Assembly: GCA_052143655.1 (NCBI GenBank)
Contig: JBKQSL010000199.1
Coordinates: 1-9,842, forward strand
Source of the DNA: CAVSUR01 sp052143655
Lineage (GTDB): Bacteria > Actinomycetota > Actinomycetes > Streptosporangiales > Streptosporangiaceae
Reading direction: 5' to 3'
DNA length: 9,842 nt
Part shown: positions 6,610 through 9,842 of the stretch, one piece after another
How positions within the stretch are numbered: position 1 is the stretch's first letter
How the letters are laid out: each line of letters starts with the position of its first letter
Translations under genes and position numbers: made by a program
The notes under the pieces: generated by a model
Seen by the model: only the letters and a program-made list of their open reading frames with translations
The model's database searches: none
What the model was told of the DNA's origin: nothing

Positions 6610-6777
6610 TACGAACGTGGCGTGGACCTGGTCGCGATCCAGCAGATGCTCGGGCACTGGCATGTGGGGACCACGATGCGGTATGTCACCCCGTCAGCGA
6701 CGTTCATCGAGGACGCCTACCGCCGCGCGGTCTCTGGCACGCTGGCGGGCCTGGAAGGAGACGGCGATGCAGATTAG
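6610..6777 (+). pseudogene. Tyrosine recombinase/integrase, 3' part of the interrupted gene
   Basis: From TAC 6610 the frame reads YERGVDLVAIQQMLGHWHV, then GTTMRYVTPS with the nucleophilic tyrosine, and ends LAGLEGDGDAD before TAG 6775-6777. It supplies the last helices of the catalytic domain (GHW box and MRY) missing from the 5' part at 5045-5983. The frame is open upstream through the insertion as far as 6178, but that stretch does not resemble protein. The last codons contain the ribosome site GGAAGGAG (6753-6760) of the next gene and overlap it by 11 bases, so translation was coupled in the intact element. Confidence 0.82.
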
Positions 6778-7072
6778 ATGGCGGCTGCGGCTGGCCGCAG
6801 CGCACCGGGAAGTCTGGACCGGCGCGCAGCTGCGCCGCCTGCTGGCCGAAAGGGCCGGGCTGCAGCTGTCGTCCGCGTCGGTGTCCGCGCTGCTCACCAG
6901 GCAGCCGGCGCAGGTGAAGCTGGACACGCTGCTGGCGTTGTGCACCGCGCTGGAGTGCACTCCCAACGATTTGCTCGAGGTGGACACCACGCCGGTGGCA
7001 CCCGCCGTCAGGCCGGCGCGCGCCAAGCCAGAACCGAAGGCCGCCCGGGGCCGTTCCATGCCGCCGCTGTGA
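6767..7072 (+). CDS. Small XRE/HTH (Cro/C1-type) DNA-binding protein
   Basis: 101 residues, starting MQIRWRLRLAAAHREVW. Residues about 5-75 form a helix-turn-helix of the XRE type (TGAQLRRLLAERAGLQLSS, ASVSALLTRQPAQVKLDTLL, ALCTALECTPNDLLEVD), with the typical end ECTPNDLLE; a charged, Pro/Ala-rich tail follows (about 76-101). ATG 6767 is fixed by the excellent GGAAGGAG six bases upstream; a longer frame to 6617 belongs to the recombinase in another frame. It overlaps the recombinase by 11 bp and the next gene by 4 bp (GTGA), so it is part of one operon. Likely role, by inference: directionality or accessory factor, or regulator of the element. Confidence 0.85.
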   Translation: MQIRWRLRLAAAHREVWTGAQLRRLLAERAGLQLSSASVSALLTRQPAQVKLDTLLALCTALECTPNDLLEVDTTPVAPAVRPARAKPEPKAARGRSMPPL

Positions 7073-8569
7073 CCGGATACCGGACCTGCCGCGACTGCCC
7101 GTCACCGGTCAAGTTCGGTGACCGGGTCCGCTGCCACGTCTGTCATCGCAGGGTCACCCGCGCCGCGCTGAAACGCTGCTGCCCGGACTGCGGCCGGCTC
7201 CGGCACCTCGGGGAATCCGGCGTCTGCGCTGTCTGCGAACGTGGCACCGTGCCGGGCAGGCCGGCCAGGACGATCACCTGCGCCCGCTGCGGCGAGCAGC
7301 GGCGCAACGCCCGGCAGGGCATGTGCAACCGGTGCAGCCTCGCCGACCCGGACCGGCCCTTCCGTTACTCCGCCGCGCTGGCCCGGCGGCTGGACCCGGT
7401 CCCGGCCTGGTGGGACGACCTCACCGCCTTCGCCGCTGCGCGGCACCACCCAAGCGGCGCGGTCGTCATCCTGCGTGCGGCCGGACGGCTGCTCGGCGCC
7501 GGCCCTGATGCCAGCCCGCAGCAGCTCCCGGGCCGCTGCGCACCGCCCGCCGGGACAGCCGGGAGGGCCCTGCGCGCCTTCTTCACCGCCCGCGGCCTGA
7601 CACTGCCCGGAGACGAGAAACAGCGCCGTGCCGCGGCCCGGCGGCGCCGTCGTCTCGACGCGGTTCCGGACTGCCTGGCCGCCGCGGTCGCCGCCTTCAA
7701 ACGCAGCCAGCTCGCGGAACAGGAACGAGCCCGGCGCGGCGGACGGCGCCCGCTCAGCGACATCACCCTGGAGACCAGGCTCCGGATCCTCCGAGACCTG
7801 GCCGTCCACCTCACATCCGCCGGGCCAGTCACCGGCTGGTCCCAGGTGACCACCGCCGACCTCGAAGGATTCCCCGGCCACAGCCCCGCCAGCCGCCACC
7901 AGAAGACCTACGTGCTGCGCGGCTTCTTCGGCTGGGCGGAAACACCGCAGGCTCATCCTGATCAACCCAGCCGAGGCGCTCCGGCTGGGCATCCAGCCGG
8001 CCTTCACCGGCACCGTCCTTGACACCGCCCAGCGGGCGCTGTTCCGGCGATGGACGGGCGGCACGGCTCACCCGCACGAACGACTCACCGGCCTGCTCGC
8101 GTTGCTGCACGCGGCTTCCAGCGCCCAGATCCGCGGCCTGACCATCGGCGACGCGGACCACGCACAACGAACGCTGAGCCTGGCCGGCCGGCCATTCCCG
8201 GCGCCCCTGGACCCGGTCAGCTGGGCCGCGCTCGGGGACTGCCTGCGCCACCGCGAGGCCCTGCGCACGCTCAACCCGCATGTGATCGTCACCATGGCCA
8301 CTCGCACCGGCGACAGCCCCGCGCACCAGAGCTACCTCACCAGGATCCTCAGGCACGCGGGCACCACCCCGGCCCTCTGCCGCCAGACCCGGGTCTCCCA
8401 GCTCGTCACCGACCTGGATCCCAAGCTGGCTGCCACAGCTCTCGGCATGTGCGACGCCGGGCTCGTCCGCTACCTTGCCGGCAACGTCGACAGCGACCGC
8501 CTCGAACGCACCCCCGGCATCGGCCGCCAGCCAACCCGTGCGCTGCAGGCACCGCCTTGCACACCTTGA
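7069..8569 (+). pseudogene. Zinc-ribbon protein with degenerate tyrosine-recombinase domain, one frameshift
   Basis: GTG 7069 overlaps the previous stop. Residues 7-89 contain six CxxC pairs (7/10, 22/25, 38/41, 53/56, 71/74, 86/89), enough for three zinc ribbons. A helical core-binding-like region follows (RRPLSDITLETRLRILRDLA … SRHQKTYVLRGFFGWA). At about 7939 one extra base shifts the frame: FFGWA then continues KHRRLILINPAEALRLG. Without that base the frame is 1,500 nt, 499 residues. The C-terminal half aligns with recombinase catalytic domains, but the box-I Arg appears to be Ser (HAASSAQIRGL) and the box-II His appears to be Ala (TPALCRQT), while a Tyr remains in VRYLAGNVDSDRL. So it was probably a non-catalytic DNA-binding partner of the first recombinase. 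Whether the shift is mutation, sequencing error or programmed cannot be told. Confidence 0.72.
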
Positions 8570-8572
8570 CGC

Positions 8573-8582
8573 GAACCTGTGC
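8573..8582 (-). repeat. Trio element right inverted repeat
   Basis: GAACCTGTGC, inverted partner of GCACATGTTC at 4921-4930. It lies directly after the stop of the third gene and 6 bases before the IS1380 frame resumes at 8589. Confidence 0.45.
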
Positions 8583-8588
8583 GAGTTC

Positions 8589-9542
8589 GACAAGCAGGGG
8601 GCGGCTCCCACCTGGAAGAAAGGCTACGGCTTCCACCCGCTGGCGGGCTGGTGCCGGAACACCCGCGAGTGCCTGGGCATGCTGCTCCGCCCCGGCAACG
8701 CCGGCTCGAACACCTTCACCGACCACAAGGAAGTGCTCGCCGCCGCGATCCGGCAGGTCCCCGCCCGGTTCCGGCGCAAGATCCTGGTCCGCATCGACGG
8801 CGCCGGAGCCAGCCACGACCTCATCAAGCACCTGCTGTCCCTGACCTCCCCGCGGCGGACCCTGCTGTTCACCTGCGGATGGATGATCACCGCAGCCGAC
8901 GAGCAGGCAATCGCGCTCCTCCCCGGCGGCGCCTGGAAGCCCGGCATCGCCCAGGACGGCACCATAGAAGAGGACAAGGACGTCGCGGAGATCACCAGCC
9001 TCACGGCCCGCGCCGGGAACTGGCCCGGCGGCCTGCGCTGGATCGCCCGCCGGGTCAAGCCGTCCCGCCGCCAGATGCGCAACCTGACGGACTACGAGAA
9101 GAAGACCGGCTGGCGGTACTCCATCACCTGCACGAACATCCCCGACGCCGGGATCGGCGGCGTTCCCGGCAGCCACCACCCCCAGTACATCGACGTGGTC
9201 CACCGCGAGCACGCCTGCGTCGAGACCGCCGGGGTCCGCACCGCCAAGGCCATGGGCCTGCGCGCCCTCCCGTCGAAGACCTGGCAGGTCAACGCCGGCT
9301 GGGTCATCGCCGCGAACATCGCCGCCGACCTTGCCGCCTGGACCCGCCTCCTCGGCCACTACGACGACCCCGGGCTGCGGGAAGCCAACCCCGATACGCT
9401 CCGCTACCGGGTCTGGCACCTGCCCGCCCGGCTCGCCCGCCACGCCCGGCAGCGGACCCTCGCGATCAGCCCCGACTGGCCATGGGCCGGAGCCTTCCTC
9501 ACCTGCTGGCAGCGGCTCTGCGTCCTGCCAGCACCCGCCTGA
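8589..9542 (+). pseudogene. IS1380-family transposase, C-terminal two thirds (3' part of split gene)
   Basis: From GAC 8589 the frame reads DKQGAAPTWKKGYGFHPL, then MLLRPGNAGSNTFTDH, ILVRIDGAGASHDL (second catalytic Asp), a long central region, VVHREHACVETAGVRTAKAM (with the catalytic Glu region) and SKTWQVNAGWVIAANIAADLAAW, ending at TGA 9540-9542: 317 residues. With the 161 residues at 4428-4910 this makes a normal-length IS1380 transposase of about 478. The open frame extends upstream to 8475, but those residues belong to the inserted element. No start codon or ribosome site of its own is evident at 8589. Confidence 0.87.
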
Positions 9543-9573
9543 CCAGCACGAACCATCCACTTAACGCGAAAGG
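9538..9573 (-). repeat. IS1380 right terminal inverted repeat (imperfect)
   Basis: cctgaccagcacgaa (9538-9552) plus the outer cgcgaaagg (9565-9573) mirror the left end at 4225-4263. The repeat starts inside the last codons of the transposase. Confidence 0.5.
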
Positions 9574-9599
9574 AGGCACAGCCCGGCGCAGTAGGAGCC

Positions 9600-9622
9600 G
9601 GTGCGCACCCGGGTATCCCGGG
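9600..9622. repeat. Two adjacent palindromes next to the IS1380 right end
   Basis: ggtgcgcacc (9600-9609) is a perfect palindrome, followed by CCCGGG-TAT-CCCGGG at 9608-9622. They sit between the IS1380 end and the group II reverse-transcriptase scrap. They could be an old terminator or insertion target; the role is unknown. Confidence 0.4.
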
Positions 9623-9719
9623 CGAACCCTTTCCCCGGCTCGAACACGCCCGCCTTCAGCCATTCAGCGATCATCCCGCGAGCCGGGAAGCCGCCGATTG
9701 CCTGGAGCAGGTGAGCCGG
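9621..9719 (-). pseudogene. Fragment of a group II intron reverse transcriptase
   Basis: The minus strand reads AHLLQAIGGFPARGMI followed by EWLKAGVFEPGKGFA. This is the segment of group II intron-encoded reverse transcriptases just before the conserved TxxGTPQGGxxSPLL box, where relatives have FPxRxxIxxWLKAGV. The GTPQGG box itself is absent: downstream codons (RDTRVRTGSYCAG) do not fit. About 33 codons survive, cut at both ends. It abuts a serine-recombinase fragment on the other strand. Confidence 0.6.
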
Positions 9720-9842
9720 TGCCTGGGCAGCGATGACTACCGGTACGAAGGCGGCCGGGTCTGCGGCAACCAGCCGGTCCGCGCCGACTACCTCGATCAG
9801 GTCGTGCGGGACCACATCACCGGCCTGCTCGCCGACCCGGCG
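9720..9842 (+). pseudogene. Large serine recombinase, zinc-ribbon fragment (runs off the window)
   Basis: From 9720 the plus frame reads CLGSDDYRYEGGRVCGN, QPVRADYLDQVV, then DHITGLLADPA at the window edge. This matches the end of the recombinase zinc beta ribbon and start of the following helical region in large serine recombinases (…YRCxGxDxxxxxGxxxCxNxPVRxDxLDxxVWxxVxxLLxDP). The catalytic N-terminal domain and the first half of the ribbon are missing upstream, replaced by group II intron-derived sequence. The Trp usually found in VVW is Arg here. What follows is beyond the window. Confidence 0.7.

Larger units (their letters stand above)
4911..8588 (+). mobile_element. Recombinase-trio element inserted in the IS1380 transposase
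   Basis: The boundaries are where the IS1380 transposase frame stops and resumes: …VTAHS at 4910 and DKQGAAPTWKKG from 8589. The segment carries three co-directional, overlapping genes: tyrosine recombinase (5045-6777, interrupted), XRE/HTH protein (6767-7072), and a zinc-ribbon, degenerate recombinase (7069-8569) whose stop is 19 bases from the right end. Near the tips are inverted GCACATGTTC (4921-4930) and GAACCTGTGC (8573-8582). The layout is reminiscent of other multi-recombinase elements (RIT trios; Tn554 with two recombinases plus a small protein), but the middle protein is an HTH protein and the third has lost catalytic residues, so I do not equate it with either. No cargo gene is present. 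Confidence 0.75.
4222..9573 (+). mobile_element. IS1380-family insertion sequence, split by a 3.68-kb insertion
   Basis: The outer limits come from imperfect inverted repeats: 4225-4263 (cttttcgtgg … ttcgtgctggacagg) against the reverse complement of 9538-9573 (cctttcgcg … ttcgtgctggtcagg). The inner 15 bases match 14 of 15. The repeat on the right overlaps the transposase stop codon at 9540-9542. Between them are the two transposase halves, 4428-4910 and 8589-9542, interrupted by the recombinase-trio element. Exact termini and target duplication could not be fixed; the element lies directly behind the truncated IS66 gene, whose missing 3' end does not reappear after 9573, so a deletion or second event has occurred on the right. 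Confidence 0.65.

Noticed and set aside
4911..8588. Classification of the trio as a RIT element
   Set aside because: RIT elements have three full tyrosine recombinases; here the middle gene is a 101-residue HTH protein and the third lacks catalytic residues.
8406..9560. Long minus-strand frame of 384 codons
   Set aside because: Antisense to the IS1380 transposase with the Gly/Ala/Val/Asp-rich composition of a GC-rich shadow frame; no family motif.

Overview
This is a very GC-rich, actinomycete-like stretch (strong third-position GC, GTG starts, GGAAGGAG-type ribosome site, protein families typical of high-GC Actinobacteria). It is an accessory region built mostly of mobile-element wreckage. 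Only a few ordinary genes stand apart from the mobile DNA: an isochorismatase-fold cysteine hydrolase (804-1337, +), a small DUF4177-like protein (1637-1843, -) and possibly a 35-residue peptide (1480-1587, +). No tRNA, rRNA or CRISPR array was seen.

Layout. 1-118: right end of a TA-flanked repeat element. 119-270: C-terminal tail of a tyrosine recombinase, followed by a strong hairpin (283-319). 320-803: no gene. 804-1843: the ordinary genes. 1860-2479: no convincing gene. 2480-2594: scrap of another tyrosine recombinase core. 2628-2878 (-): frameshifted remnant of a transposon-type protein. 2910-4182: IS66-type transposase with two frameshifts, cut off just before its last catalytic glutamate. 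About 4222-9573: an IS1380-family insertion sequence whose transposase is split in two (4428-4910 and 8589-9542). 9621-9719 (-): scrap of a group II intron reverse transcriptase, abutting the zinc-ribbon end of a large serine recombinase (9720-9842, +).

The main finding is nesting. The two IS1380 halves read as one ~478-residue transposase if about 3.68 kb (4911-8588) is removed. That segment is a compact three-gene element: a tyrosine recombinase, a small XRE/HTH protein whose start overlaps it by 11 bp, and a third protein overlapping the second by 4 bp that has six CxxC pairs and a degenerate tyrosine-recombinase domain. The ends carry an imperfect inverted repeat (GCACATGTTC / GAACCTGTGC). 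Its first gene is in turn interrupted by a 627-bp non-coding segment (5983-6609) flanked by a TA duplication; removing it restores a 367-residue recombinase exactly in frame. The right end of that segment is related to the first 118 bases of the window, which also sit against a tyrosine-recombinase tail at nearly the same codon position. Thus the same element family has entered two recombinase genes just after the HxxR catalytic motif.

Functionally the trio looks like a self-mobilising integrase module, now crippled by the insertion and by a one-base frameshift in its third gene. Family assignments come from motif recognition by eye; boundaries were inferred from reading-frame restoration and hand alignment, without database searches.
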